NCBI RefSeq assembly: GCF_017592335.1
Contig: NZ_JACNMP010000003.1
Coordinates: 1 to 64,000, forward strand
Source: Pseudaestuariivita rosea
GTDB taxonomy: Bacteria; Pseudomonadota; Alphaproteobacteria; Rhodobacterales; Rhodobacteraceae
Direction: 5' to 3'
DNA: 64,000 nt
Under the pieces are notes generated by a model. The model searched no databases. It saw nothing but the letters and a program-made list of their open reading frames with translations, and was not told the DNA's origin. The translations under genes were made by a program, and so were the position numbers. Of this stretch, positions 44,113-54,157 are shown piece by piece. Each line of letters starts with the position of its first letter. Positions within the stretch are counted from its first letter, which is position 1.

Positions 44113-45105
44113 ATGCCACACCCCGAAATTCGCCGAGCCAGCCCCGCTAGACAAGACAGCGATGGACTTTTTCAACTGACCGGAAATTGGAAGGGTCGCC
44201 CCATGCCCATTTGCACCGGCGAACATCCGGCCGTTTCGATCGTATTGAAAAGTGATGACGATGAAACCAATGATCCGATGACCCTTACGGTGCAGGCTTT
44301 CCGCCCGGACGGGACACCACAAACCAACGGAGCAAACGTTACATTTCGTCCTGGTCAGGCGTGTATCTATGACTTTGGGTTCAGCTTTACTGACCCGGCG
44401 CGCATTCACAAGGTGACGGTCAAGGCGCAACAGGTGGACAACCCCGGCAACTCAACTGAATTGCTGCTGGAACTTTATTGCGGTGAGTATGCAAAATTTG
44501 GCACAGATATGGCTGCTCACCCGGCGACAGACGCACAGATTGCCGATTTGCAAGCACAAGTTCCACATGCGCTTTGTGACGACCATCTTGCATATCTACG
44601 GCAAGTAAACGGCCAATCCTATGTTTGGTGGCAAAGCCCTGAGTGGAAGACAGATGATCCATTTTATGAGGAATTAGCCGATTTAAGTGAAGAAGCAGAG
44701 GCAGGTGATATCGGTTTGCTTCGCGATATCACAGATATTTTCGGCCTTGGAACTGATATACCCGGTCTTGGTTACCCAGAGCGGCTTGGCGAGATGGGCT
44801 TTTTTGAAAAATGGTTTCTGGATTATGTTATTCCCGTCGGTGTGGATGCCGGGGGAAACCTGATCGTGCAGGCGCTCTCGGGCGAACGGCGCGGTCGTAT
44901 CTTTTTCTACGATCATGAATACCACTATGGAATGGCTGATGAGGTCCGAAAGGCCGTTGAAAAAGATGGTCCCGAGATGTTCTGGAATATCATGGAGGAA
45001 GAAGCGCTTTTGCCGTGCGCAAAAAACTTCTCAGAAATGACGTCAAAGCTTGAAACGCTTCACACCGAGTTCATGAACAAACTGGCAGGATATCGTAATA
45101 TCTGA
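44113..45105 (+). CDS. SUKH (SMI1/KNR4) domain protein with novel N-terminus
   Basis: A 330-residue cytosolic protein. The C-terminal part (about 135-330) has the SUKH layout: ALCDDHLAYLRQVNGQSYVW, then a loop region, then VIPVGVDAGGNLIVQALSG and GRIFFYDHEYHYGM. SUKH domains often serve as immunity proteins to nuclease toxins. Residues 1-125 form a probable beta-domain (VSIVLKSDDDETND, ANVTFRPGQAC) I cannot place. No toxin gene is adjacent. The gene stands between opposite-strand housekeeping genes. Confidence 0.7.
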   Translation: MPHPEIRRASPARQDSDGLFQLTGNWKGRPMPICTGEHPAVSIVLKSDDDETNDPMTLTVQAFRPDGTPQTNGANVTFRPGQACIYDFGFSFTDPARIHKVTVKAQQVDNPGNSTELLLELYCGEYAKFGTDMAAHPATDAQIADLQAQVPHALCDDHLAYLRQVNGQSYVWWQSPEWKTDDPFYEELADLSEEAEAGDIGLLRDITDIFGLGTDIPGLGYPERLGEMGFFEKWFLDYVIPVGVDAGGNLIVQALSGERRGRIFFYDHEYHYGMADEVRKAVEKDGPEMFWNIMEEEALLPCAKNFSEMTSKLETLHTEFMNKLAGYRNI

Positions 45106-45125
45106 TGTTGCAGCATGGTGTGTCG

Positions 45126-46364
<1,239 letters not shown>

Positions 46365-46414
46365 TTAGGTTGCAACGCGAATGCGATCAAGCAGGATGAC
46401 CCGGAAAGGACAGC

Positions 46415-46807
46415 ATGTCGAACGCAGCAGACGATTGGTACAGCCCCGAAACATCAACCTTTGGGGATCGCGTGGCAGGCGCACGGGAAAGCGCAGGAAT
46501 GACACAAGCCCAATTGGCTAAGCGGCTTGGTGTCAAACTGACCACCCTGCGCGGATGGGAAGAAGATCTGTCAGAACCCCGCGCCAACAAGCTTCAGATG
46601 TTGTCGGGTGTGTTGAATGTATCACTGACCTGGTTGCTGAATGGCGAAGGGGACGGCGTCGACGCTCCGGTCGATGATATCGAACTGCCTGCAGATCTGA
46701 ACGATCTGCTGTTGGAAATCCGGCAACTTAAGGCGCAGTTCAGCAAATCGGCTGACCGCCTGGCGCTGGTCGAAAAGCGCCTGCGGACGACGTTGAAGGC
46801 CCAGTGA
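46415..46807 (+). CDS. XRE-family HTH protein
   Basis: A 130-residue regulator. Residues 17-70 form the lambda-repressor-like HTH (RESAGMTQAQLAKRLGVKLTTLRGWEEDLSEP). The C-terminal half is helical and could dimerise (LLLEIRQLKAQFSKSADRLALVEKRL). GAAAGGA precedes the ATG. The stop overlaps the sdhE ATG (TGATG), so they are co-translated. Ligand and targets unknown. Confidence 0.88.
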   Translation: MSNAADDWYSPETSTFGDRVAGARESAGMTQAQLAKRLGVKLTTLRGWEEDLSEPRANKLQMLSGVLNVSLTWLLNGEGDGVDAPVDDIELPADLNDLLLEIRQLKAQFSKSADRLALVEKRLRTTLKAQ

Positions 46808-47091
46808 TGACTGAACCACATGAGGCCCGCTTGAAACGGCTGCGCATGCGCAGCTGGCGGCGCGGGATCAAGGAAATGGACCTGATTCTGGGCCACTATT
46901 CCGACGCGCGCCTTGATCAGATGACATCGGTCGAACTGGATCTTTACGATGCGATGCTGTCGGAAAACGATCATGATCTTTACCAGTGGGTCAGCGGTCA
47001 GCAGCCCACACCGCTGCAATATCTGGACCTGATCACCGGGATTTCCGCCTTTACCGCCGAAATGCAGGGGACAAAAACAGAACCCTCTTAA
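46807..47091 (+). CDS. sdhE: FAD assembly factor SdhE
   Basis: A 94-residue helical protein that promotes covalent FAD attachment to succinate dehydrogenase. The diagnostic RSWRRGIKEMDLILGH (RGxxE) is present near residue 18, followed by the five-helix bundle ending WVSGQQPTP. I used ATG at 46807; a GTG one codon earlier is also in frame. Confidence 0.9.
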   Translation: MTEPHEARLKRLRMRSWRRGIKEMDLILGHYSDARLDQMTSVELDLYDAMLSENDHDLYQWVSGQQPTPLQYLDLITGISAFTAEMQGTKTEPS

Positions 47092-47148
47092 CCAGATGGT
47101 AGCGACTTCGCCGTTAAAGCTGATTCTAAAGAAAAGGCGGAGAGCACG

Positions 47149-47646
47149 ATGAGCATTCATTCACAGATGGAGACGACGACGCAGCGCGACTTCATTGGTA
47201 CATATCTTGACACACTGGCGCTGGTGGAACGTCTGCACCGGCTTTTGCTGGATGTGATCAAGGATGAATTTGAACGGCTGAACATACTGGACATCAACGC
47301 GGTACAGGCGCTTTTGCTGTTCAATATCGGCGATAATGAGGTAACGGCCGGCGAACTGAAATCTCGCGGTTATTATCAGGGCTCGAACGTCAGCTATAAC
47401 CTGAAAAAACTGGTCGACATGGACTACATGCACCATCAGCGTTGCGAAATCGACCGCCGTTCTGTGCGTGTTCGCCTGACAGACCGGGGCCGTTACATTC
47501 ATGGCGTTGTGCGCGAACTGTTCGAACGCCACGCCGACGGGCTTATCGGCAAAGACGTGATTGATGTGGATGGAATGGACACGATCACCAATTCGCTGCG
47601 CCGGATTGAGCGGTACTGGACCGATCAGATTCGCTATATCTACTGA
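47149..47646 (+). CDS. MarR-type winged-helix regulator (LdtR-like)
   Basis: A 165-residue regulator. GELKSRGYYQGSNVSYNLKKLVDMDYM is the recognition-helix region and resembles LdtR-type MarR proteins of alphaproteobacteria, which control cell-envelope stress genes. GGCGGAGAG precedes the ATG. It is single, 57 bp after sdhE. Ligand unknown. Confidence 0.75.
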   Translation: MSIHSQMETTTQRDFIGTYLDTLALVERLHRLLLDVIKDEFERLNILDINAVQALLLFNIGDNEVTAGELKSRGYYQGSNVSYNLKKLVDMDYMHHQRCEIDRRSVRVRLTDRGRYIHGVVRELFERHADGLIGKDVIDVDGMDTITNSLRRIERYWTDQIRYIY

Positions 47647-48065
47647 TGGCCGACATTATCCGCCTGCCTTATCTTCGTGACTGTTTGGGGGGCTCTGCCC
47701 CCGCGCCTATCGGCGCTCCCCCGGAGTATTTTCACCAAGAAGAAGATATGATACGCAATAAATGTCTTCTTCTTGGCAAAAATACTCAAATCCCGCCGTA
47801 CGCTGCTATAAGCCGCTGTTAGTATCTCTGGCCTAAAACGCGTCCCACGACGTCGGACAATAAATTGGTTTTCCAGACCTTGTGTTTTGGACTGACACCC
47901 CAGATCACAGGCCACCTGTACGAAAATCATGCATGAGATCAACGAAGGTGGGGGACTGACATCCCCGATCCGGTCAACCAGCCTAAAGCGGGCGGCGCCG
48001 CCTTTCTTTATCAGATCAGATAGACCCACCCCGCTACCGATCCGGTCGCGGGGCCATGGGCGTTG
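47647..48065. other. Gap with inverted repeat
   Basis: About 420 bp between the MarR-type gene and the end of aroC. It contains the inverted repeat at 47724-47787. An apparent minus-strand frame across most of the gap is built on the repeat and is not considered a gene. Confidence 0.45.
47724..47787. repeat. Long inverted repeat with ~23-bp arms
   Basis: GAGTATTTTCACCAAGAAG plus AAGA (47724-47746) is complementary, with one or two mismatches, to 47765-47787 across an 18-bp spacer. Just before it is GGGGGCTCTGCCCCC, another small palindrome. Similar sequences recur in Rhodobacterales genomes, so it may be a miniature non-autonomous repeat or a strong terminator. Confidence 0.65.
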
Positions 48066-49166
48066 TCAGCCAATCTGCCCGCGGTTTTCCCCGACCTGCC
48101 CGCGATGCAGCAGTAGATGATCCAGAATCACACAAACCATCATCGCCTCGCCCACGGGAACCGCGCGGATACCAACACAGGGATCATGACGACCTTTTGT
48201 TACGATTTCGGTCGCCTCACCCGATTTGGTAATCGTCTTGCGCGGGGTCAGAATCGACGACGTCGGTTTGACCGCAAAACGCACCACGACATCCTGACCA
48301 GTGGTGATCCCGCCCAGCACACCGCCCGCGTGATTGCTGCTGTATTCCGGCCCGTCCGGCCCCATCGTGATCTCATCAGCGTTATGGTCACCCGTCAGCA
48401 TCGCCGCAGACATGCCTTCGCCAATCTCAACCCCTTTGACCGCGTTGATCGACATCATGGCCGCGGCCAGATCGGTGTCGATCTTGCCATAAACAGGTGC
48501 ACCCAGCCCCGCGGGAACGCCACGTGCGACAACCTCAATCACCGCCCCGACCGAATTGCCGGATTTCCGCAAATCATCCAGATACACCGCCCAATCCTGC
48601 GCCGCCTGCGCATCAGGCGTCCAGAACGGATTTTCGTCAATCTGATCCCAATCGAACCGCCCGCGGTCAATTTCATGCGCGCCCATGCAGGTCATATAGC
48701 CCTTGATCTGCACCCCCGGCACCAGCACCGCCAAAGCCGCCCGCGCCAGACCGCCCGCAGCCACCCGTGCCGCCGTTTCCCGGGCCGAGGATCGCCCGCC
48801 ACCCCGATAATCACGGATCCCGTATTTCTGCCAGTACGTGATATCAGCATGACCCGGACGAAACTTATCCATGATCTCGGAATAATCCTTGGACCGCTGA
48901 TCGGTGTTGCGGATCATCAGTTGCACCGGCGTACCGGTCGTCTGCCCCTCAAACACACCCGACAGAATTTCGACCTCATCAGGTTCGCGGCGCTGCGTGG
49001 TGTATTTGTTTTGCCCCGGTTTCCGGCGGTCCAGCCACTGCTGCAGCATCGCGGCATCCACCGGCACACCGGGCGGGCAGCCATCCACCGTCGCACCCAA
49101 GGCGGGCCCGTGGCTTTCGCCCCATGTCGTCACACGAAAAAGGTGGCCGAAACTGTTCATACTCAT
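48066..49166 (-). CDS. aroC: Chorismate synthase
   Basis: Last step of the shikimate pathway: EPSP to chorismate with reduced FMN. The 366-residue protein has GESHGPALG at the N-terminus, [27 protein letters not shown] and [11 protein letters not shown] in order. It ends [11 protein letters not shown]. Length normal. Divergent from the thiamine operon. Confidence 0.96.
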   Translation of the reverse strand: MSMNSFGHLFRVTTWGESHGPALGATVDGCPPGVPVDAAMLQQWLDRRKPGQNKYTTQRREPDEVEILSGVFEGQTTGTPVQLMIRNTDQRSKDYSEIMDKFRPGHADITYWQKYGIRDYRGGGRSSARETAARVAAGGLARAALAVLVPGVQIKGYMTCMGAHEIDRGRFDWDQIDENPFWTPDAQAAQDWAVYLDDLRKSGNSVGAVIEVVARGVPAGLGAPVYGKIDTDLAAAMMSINAVKGVEIGEGMSAAMLTGDHNADEITMGPDGPEYSSNHAGGVLGGITTGQDVVVRFAVKPTSSILTPRKTITKSGEATEIVTKGRHDPCVGIRAVPVGEAMMVCVILDHLLLHRGQVGENRGQIG

Positions 49167-49263
49167 CGCAAACGCTCCTTAACTTCACGCATCTAACGGC
49201 GCGGGCCCGGACGCTCAAGCGGTTTCGACTTGCCCCCGCCGGGCCAGATGTTACATCTGACGA

Positions 49264-49347
49264 TACCTCGGGGTGCCGATCAAAGGCTGAGATGCGCAAA
49301 GCGAACCCGTTGAACCTGAACCGGTTAACACCGGCGGAGGGAAGGTT
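49264..49347 (+). promoter_or_regulatory. TPP riboswitch (THI element)
   Basis: The conserved THI-box parts appear in order: GGGGTGCC, AAGGCTGAGAT (CTGAGA at 49287-49292), ACCCGTTGAACCTGA (ACCTGA at 49314-49319), and CCGGTTAACACCGGCGGAGG. It lies 52 bp before thiB. Thiamine pyrophosphate binding should switch off the transporter operon. Downstream CTCCA (49359-49363) can pair with TGGAG (49389-49393) just ahead of the thiB ATG, so control by hiding the ribosome-binding site is plausible. Confidence 0.93.
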
Positions 49348-49399
49348 ACTGGACACGCCTCCAGCCCCACTTCCGCCTGTGGCAATGATGGAGAGCGAG

Positions 49400-50383
49400 A
49401 TGAGATCTTTGATATATGCCGCAGGATTTTGTGCCACCGCCAGCGTCGCGATGGCCGAAACCCCTGTTCTGACAGTTTACGCGCCTGACTATTTTGCGTC
49501 CGAGTGGGGCCCCGGCCCCGCGATTGAGCAGGCGTTTGAGGCAACCTGCGCCTGCGATCTGCAGTTTGTCACGGGCGACGTGCTGCCCCGGCTGCTGCTT
49601 GAGGGCGAACGCACCCGCGCCGATGCCGTGATCGGGTTGAACACTGACGTCACTGCACGCGCGCGCGCCACCGGATTGTTTGCGCCCCACGGTCAGGACA
49701 CCAGCGATCTGACGATGCCGATCGACTGGACGGACGAGGTTTTTCTGCCGTTCAACTGGGGTCACACGGCGTTTATCTATGACACGACGCGCATGGATCA
49801 GCCGCCCGCTAGCTTTGATGACCTGCTGGCCGCGCCTGATGATCTGAAGATCGTCATTCAGGACCCGCGCAGCTCAATCTCGGGTCTGGCGCTGATGTTG
49901 TGGGTCAAGGCGATCTATGGCGACGGCGCGGAAGAGGCCTGGGAACAGTTGCAGCCCAATATCCTGACCGTGACCAAGGGGTGGTCGGAAAGCTATGGCA
50001 TGTTTACCGATGGTGAGGCTGATATGGTGCTCAGCTACACGACCAGCCCGGCCTATCACATCATTGCCGAAGGGGATGATACGAAACAGGCCGCGATTTT
50101 TGATGAGGGGCATTATTTCATGGTCGAACTGGCCGCGCAGGTTGCAGGCACCGATCAGCCCGAACTGGCGCAGGCGTTTATGGATTTTATCCTGAGTGAG
50201 GCGTTTCAGTCGATCATCCCTGAGGGCAATTGGTCATTCCCTGCGAAACTTGAGGCCGACAAACTGCCCGAAGGGTTTGAGCAACTGAAGCTGCCGGAAA
50301 AGGTTTTGTTTTACAGCGAGGAAGAGGCAGAGGCCCTGCGCGGTCCTGCACTGGAAGAGTGGCGGCGTGCGTTATCGCGGTAA
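49400..50383 (+). CDS. thiB: Thiamine-binding periplasmic protein
   Basis: A 327-residue substrate-binding protein of the thiamine/TPP importer. Signal peptide at residues 1-19 (LIYAAGFCATASVAMA). The mature part has the ThiB/Fe-binding fold: YAPDYFASEWGPGPAIE, GDVLPRLLLEGERTRADAVIGLN, and VLSYTTSPAYHI. The ATG at 49400 has GGAGAG upstream; earlier in-frame ATGs add a few residues. Under TPP riboswitch control. Structured repeat copy 3 separates it from thiP. Confidence 0.93.
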   Translation: MRSLIYAAGFCATASVAMAETPVLTVYAPDYFASEWGPGPAIEQAFEATCACDLQFVTGDVLPRLLLEGERTRADAVIGLNTDVTARARATGLFAPHGQDTSDLTMPIDWTDEVFLPFNWGHTAFIYDTTRMDQPPASFDDLLAAPDDLKIVIQDPRSSISGLALMLWVKAIYGDGAEEAWEQLQPNILTVTKGWSESYGMFTDGEADMVLSYTTSPAYHIIAEGDDTKQAAIFDEGHYFMVELAAQVAGTDQPELAQAFMDFILSEAFQSIIPEGNWSFPAKLEADKLPEGFEQLKLPEKVLFYSEEEAEALRGPALEEWRRALSR

Positions 50384-50389
50384 AGTCCC

Positions 50390-50474
50390 GCCCGGTGGGC
50401 ACCACCGGGCAGCGCCCGACCCGCCCCCCAGGGCGGGCGCTTTCAGCACCCACCCTCGGGCCGGTCGCTGCCCT
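50390..50474 (+). repeat. Structured intergenic repeat, copy 3
   Basis: ~85-bp element starting 6 bp after the thiB stop and ending 37 bp before thiP. CCCGGTGG/CCACCGGG hairpin, then GGGCAGCG closing with CGCTGCCC. Inside an operon it may lower thiPQ expression relative to thiB or stabilise the thiB message. Confidence 0.8.
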
Positions 50475-50511
50475 CGTCACTTAGTTTTCAGATGTTCGCG
50501 AGACTAAAATT

Positions 50512-52041
50512 ATGTCGAAGCTCACCGGCTGGACATCAATCGCCGTCCTGTTACTCCTCAGCTTCGGCACCCTCGCCGCCGTGCTGTCGCGGGCCGAGGG
50601 GCTAACGGCCATCAGTAGCGATGACTGGCGCGTTCTGCGGTTTACGCTCTGGCAAGCCAGCCTTAGCGCCGTGATTAGCGTGATCTTGGCCATCCCGCTG
50701 GCCCGCGCCCTGGCCCGCCGACAATTCCGGGGGCGCGGTCTGTTGATCACGCTGATGGGTGCACCCTTTATCTTGCCGGTGATCGTCGCCATTCTGGGGC
50801 TGCTTGCCATTTTCGGACGAAACGGACTGATCGCCACCATCACGGGGCTTCCGATCCAGATCTACGGCTTGCAGGGCATTCTGTTGGCGCATGTGTTCTT
50901 CAACCTGCCGCTGGCCACGCGCCTGATCCTGCAGGGGTGGCTGGCCATTCCGGCCGAGCGCTTTCGGCTGGCCGCTAGCCTCGGCTTCCGTCCCACCGAC
51001 ATTGCCCGCCAGATCGAATGGCCCATGCTGCGCGAAACGGTGCCGGGGGCTTTTCTGGTGATTTTCCTGATCTGCCTGACCAGCTTTGCCGTCGCGCTGG
51101 CCTTGGGGGGCGGACCGGCAGCGACGACGATCGAATTGGCCATTTACCAAGCGTTCCGGTTCGACTTCGACCTGGGCAAAGCCGCGCAACTGGCCGCGCT
51201 TCAATTTCTGGTCTGTGGCATCGCGGGGGCGGTGGCCTTGAAGCTCGCGTTGCCTCAGGTCACGAGCGGCGGGCTGGACCGTGCCGTCGAACGATGGGAT
51301 GCGCGAAATCCGTGGCTGAGGGCGCAGGACGCCGCGATCATCGCCTTAGGGGCGCTGTTCCTGCTGACCCCCCTGACCATGGTGATCCTGCGCGGCGCAG
51401 CGGGCGCGTTCGAGATGCCAGCGACCGTTTGGCAGGCTGCAGGCCGGTCCGTTTTCGTGGCCATCATTGCCACCACCCTGTGCATGGCCATGGCGCTGGC
51501 ACTGGCGTTTTGGCTGAACACGCTGAACAGGGGGCGCCTATGGGTCGAGGGGATCAGCCTGCTGGCCATCGCGGCCTCGCCCCTAGTCATTGGGACGGGC
51601 ATGTTCATTTTGCTGTTCCCGTTTGTCGATCCCACCCGCGTGGTCCTGCCGATCACGGCGCTGGTGAATGCCGCCATGGCGCTGCCTTTTGCCCTGCGCG
51701 CGCTGGTTCCGGCCGTCGCACAGACCGAGGCGCAGTTCGGCAGGTTGGCCGACGCGCTGGGGATGCGGGGCTTTGCACGGTTCCGTTACCTTTACCTGCC
51801 GCGCTTGCGCCGGGCGCTCGGGTTTTCGGCCGGATTGACCGCCGCACTGGCCATGGGCGATCTGGGGGTCATCGCACTGTTTTCCGACCCAACCCGCGCG
51901 ACCCTGCCGCTTGAGATGTATCGGCTGATGGAATCCTATCGGCTGGAGGCAGCGGCGGGGGCCGCGCTGTTGCTGCTGGCGCTTAGCCTGTTGGCCTTCT
52001 GGATCTTCGACAAAGGGGGCCGCGCCAATGCTGACGCTTGA
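50512..52041 (+). CDS. thiP: Thiamine ABC transporter permease
   Basis: A 509-residue permease made of two fused BPD domains (about 1-270 and 280-509), each with about six membrane segments. Coupling loops: RFRLAASLGFRPTDIARQIEWP near 160 and RLADALGMRGFARFRYLYLP near 420. It overlaps thiQ by 14 bp. Works with ThiB and ThiQ to import thiamine or its phosphates. Confidence 0.93.
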   Translation: MSKLTGWTSIAVLLLLSFGTLAAVLSRAEGLTAISSDDWRVLRFTLWQASLSAVISVILAIPLARALARRQFRGRGLLITLMGAPFILPVIVAILGLLAIFGRNGLIATITGLPIQIYGLQGILLAHVFFNLPLATRLILQGWLAIPAERFRLAASLGFRPTDIARQIEWPMLRETVPGAFLVIFLICLTSFAVALALGGGPAATTIELAIYQAFRFDFDLGKAAQLAALQFLVCGIAGAVALKLALPQVTSGGLDRAVERWDARNPWLRAQDAAIIALGALFLLTPLTMVILRGAAGAFEMPATVWQAAGRSVFVAIIATTLCMAMALALAFWLNTLNRGRLWVEGISLLAIAASPLVIGTGMFILLFPFVDPTRVVLPITALVNAAMALPFALRALVPAVAQTEAQFGRLADALGMRGFARFRYLYLPRLRRALGFSAGLTAALAMGDLGVIALFSDPTRATLPLEMYRLMESYRLEAAAGAALLLLALSLLAFWIFDKGGRANADA

Positions 52042-52723
52042 GGGGCTGCGGATTGATCTGGGCGATTTTCATCTGGGCGCTGATCTGACCGTTGCGAAGG
52101 GGCACAGCATCGCGGTGATGGGACCATCGGGGGCGGGCAAGTCGACGCTATTCAACGCCATCGCCGGATTTTTGCAGCCGTCAGCGGGCCGCATTCTGTG
52201 GAACGGCGCAGATATCACAACGCGCACGCCCGCGGATCGGCCCATCGCGTTGCTGTTTCAGGACAATAACCTGTTTCCCCATCTGACGGCGTTTCAGAAT
52301 GTGGCCCTTGGTCTGCGCCCCGATCTGCATCTGACGCCCGCACACAAGGATCAGGTGATGCAGGCGCTGGACAAGGTCGGGCTGCGCGGGTTTGAGGATC
52401 GCAAACCCGGCGCATTGTCCGGTGGGCAACAAAGCCGCGTGGCGCTGGCACGGGTTATGCTGCAGGCCAAACCTCTGATCCTGCTGGACGAACCCTTTGC
52501 CGCGCTTGGCCCCGCGTTGAAAGCCGAGATGCTGGATCTGGTGAAGCAGACCGCCCGCGATAACAACGCGACACTGCTGATGATCACCCATGATCCGAAA
52601 GACGCAGAACGCATTGCCGATCAGATCATCGTGGTTGCCGATGGGCAAGCTAACCCGCCCGCGCCTGCGGCTAAGGTGTTGGCCCATCCCCCGGCAGCGC
52701 TGCGCGATTATCTTGGTTTATAG
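52028..52723 (+). CDS. thiQ: Thiamine ABC transporter ATP-binding protein
   Basis: A 231-residue ATPase with Walker A GPSGAGKST, Q-loop LFQDNNLFPHLT, signature LSGGQQSRVALARV and Walker B LILLDEPFAALGP. The H-loop is MITHDPKDAERIAD. Final gene of thiBPQ. Copy 4 of the structured repeat follows 16 bp after the stop. Confidence 0.93.
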   Translation: MLTLEGLRIDLGDFHLGADLTVAKGHSIAVMGPSGAGKSTLFNAIAGFLQPSAGRILWNGADITTRTPADRPIALLFQDNNLFPHLTAFQNVALGLRPDLHLTPAHKDQVMQALDKVGLRGFEDRKPGALSGGQQSRVALARVMLQAKPLILLDEPFAALGPALKAEMLDLVKQTARDNNATLLMITHDPKDAERIADQIIVVADGQANPPAPAAKVLAHPPAALRDYLGL

Positions 52724-52739
52724 AGGTGCTATATCCGCA

Positions 52740-52821
52740 GGGCAGCGCCCGTCCGCGGGTGGGCGAGAAGCGCCCGCCCATGGCAGGAGGTCGGGCGCTG
52801 CCCGGTGGTTTACACCGGGCG
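52740..52821 (-). repeat. Structured intergenic repeat, copy 4
   Basis: Reverse-oriented ~85-bp copy after thiQ. It shares the 12-mer GGAGGTCGGGCG with the structured insertion in carB. The CCCGGTG...CACCGGG-type end hairpin is slightly imperfect here. Confidence 0.8.
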
Positions 52822-52860
52822 ATGAAGGTTTTGCAAAGACCTCTTTCAAAAGATATATTT

Positions 52861-53037
52861 TCACTTTGTCAGGATCAGCTTGCCTGCCCGTGTAATCCGC
52901 AAGACATAGACCTGATTGTCCAGCACGATCTGAGCTTGCACGCCATCTTGCACCAGCATGCGGGCATCATAGGTGGGCAACTGTTTGGGGGCGTCGACCG
53001 TAGGTTGCGGGACAAAGGACGTGGGCTTCATATTCAT
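52861..53037 (-). CDS. hemP: Hemin uptake protein HemP
   Basis: A 58-residue protein, read directly from the minus strand. The C-terminal half (YDARMLVQDGVQAQIVLDN, then QVYVLRITRAGKLILTK) is the HemP signature. HemP helps haem acquisition or its regulation in several bacteria, often near haem transport genes; none is next to it here. Its ATG overlaps the stop of the upstream 52-codon gene (ATGA). Confidence 0.88.
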   Translation of the reverse strand: MNMKPTSFVPQPTVDAPKQLPTYDARMLVQDGVQAQIVLDNQVYVLRITRAGKLILTK

Positions 53038-53192
53038 GGCCGACCCTCGATCCGATCCAGCAACAACTCGACACGCAGCTCGCTTGAATAGGTGCCTTCG
53101 GACAGCACGTTCGCGATCTCACGCCAACAGGGTTTCAGATCCCGTGCCAAACTGTCATTCCGTCGCAGGGGGTGCGGATGTGGGGCGTCCAT
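53034..53192 (-). CDS. Small protein encoded upstream of hemP
   Basis: A 52-residue protein with a good GGAGG ribosome-binding site and ATG at 53192. Sequence features: basic N-terminus (HPHPLRRNDSLARDLKP), then CWREIANVLSEG and SELRVELLLDRIEG. No family recognised. The ATGA overlap with hemP makes it very likely translated and functionally linked to haem or iron uptake. Confidence 0.7.
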   Translation of the reverse strand: MDAPHPHPLRRNDSLARDLKPCWREIANVLSEGTYSSELRVELLLDRIEGRP

Positions 53193-53265
53193 ATGAACCT
53201 CCAAATGATTTCGTTGGTTCCGGGCTTCCCTGAAATGGGGTGGCTGGGAGATCTGTATTAATATC

Positions 53266-53280
53266 TGACTAATTTAGTAA
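53266..53280. promoter_or_regulatory. Candidate iron-responsive operator
   Basis: TGACTAATTTAGTAA is a near-perfect dyad (arms TGACTAA and TTAGTAA) 74 bp before the small gene upstream of hemP. Dyads of this kind precede iron-uptake genes in Rhodobacterales. The regulator (Fur/Irr/RirA/IscR type) cannot be named from this site alone. Confidence 0.5.
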
Positions 53281-53313
53281 GACTTGTCAACTGCCCTTTG
53301 GTCACCTGGGTCG

Positions 53314-54084
53314 TCAGGCGGTAAAATGCCATGCTAGTGTCAGCAGCAGCATGATTTCACTGACCTGTTGCGACGCGCCAAGGATGTCGCCCGTTTGCCC
53401 GCCGATTTTGTGGCGCGCGATCTGCCCGACGATCAGCGTTGCAATGACCGTGACGCCACCCAGCATCAGCCCCACATCGGGCGTGGCCATCAGAAAGGTC
53501 GCGCCAAGGGCCACCGCAATTGCTAGCATCATGGTCGCCGCCTTTGGCCGCCCCACGCCCGCAGACAGGCCGGTTTCGCGTGCATTTGGCAGCCAGCCCA
53601 TCAGGATGACCATCGGCACACGGCTGAGCGTTGCGATGACGACCAACAGCACGACACTGTGTTGCAAAACGTGGATCAGCGCGATCCACCGCAGTAGAAA
53701 CGACAGGATCAACGCGATAACGCCATAGGTGCCGATATGGCTGTCTTTCATGATCTCAAGCCGCCGGTCACGATCCCACGTGCCCCATAGGCCATCGGCG
53801 CTGTCGGCCAAGCCGTCTTCGTGCAGGGCGCCGGTCAGTATCACCTGGGTAAACAGAATCAGCCCCCCCGCGACCGAGGCATCGACACCCAGGGCGATCA
53901 GGCCAAATGCCATGACCATGACCAGCCATCCGACAATTGCACCCACCAGCGGAAAGGCCCAGGCGCAGGCCGCGCCACGCGCCGTTGCACGACCCGCATC
54001 GACGCGGATGGGCAGCCGTGTCAACAGGCCCAAAGCCGCAGGAATATCAATGAATTGGATCAAAGGCCCCTGATCGCGTGACAT
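53314..54084 (-). CDS. cobS: Adenosylcobinamide-GDP ribazoletransferase
   Basis: Penultimate/last step of cobalamin assembly in the inner membrane: joins AdoCbi-GDP and alpha-ribazole. The 256-residue protein has 6-7 membrane segments and the family motif [17 protein letters not shown] with acidic Mg-binding residues, then [15 protein letters not shown]. Divergent from cobT, 73 bp apart. Confidence 0.93.
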   Translation of the reverse strand: MSRDQGPLIQFIDIPAALGLLTRLPIRVDAGRATARGAACAWAFPLVGAIVGWLVMVMAFGLIALGVDASVAGGLILFTQVILTGALHEDGLADSADGLWGTWDRDRRLEIMKDSHIGTYGVIALILSFLLRWIALIHVLQHSVVLLVVIATLSRVPMVILMGWLPNARETGLSAGVGRPKAATMMLAIAVALGATFLMATPDVGLMLGGVTVIATLIVGQIARHKIGGQTGDILGASQQVSEIMLLLTLAWHFTA

Positions 54085-54157
54085 TGCCGTCTTTCTATCG
54101 CATGAAACGGTCGGAACAGCTTTAGCACATCGCGCGGCGGCAGCAATGAGAGGTCAC

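Noticed and set aside
47640-48029. 129-codon minus-strand frame
   Set aside because: Built on the inverted repeat and adjacent palindrome, with no family features.
52590-53233. Plus-strand frames across hemP
   Set aside because: Run through the structured repeat and antisense to hemP, which has far better support.
54085-54157. Possible cobalamin riboswitch between cobS and cobT
   Set aside because: Only 73 bp and no B12-box sequence.
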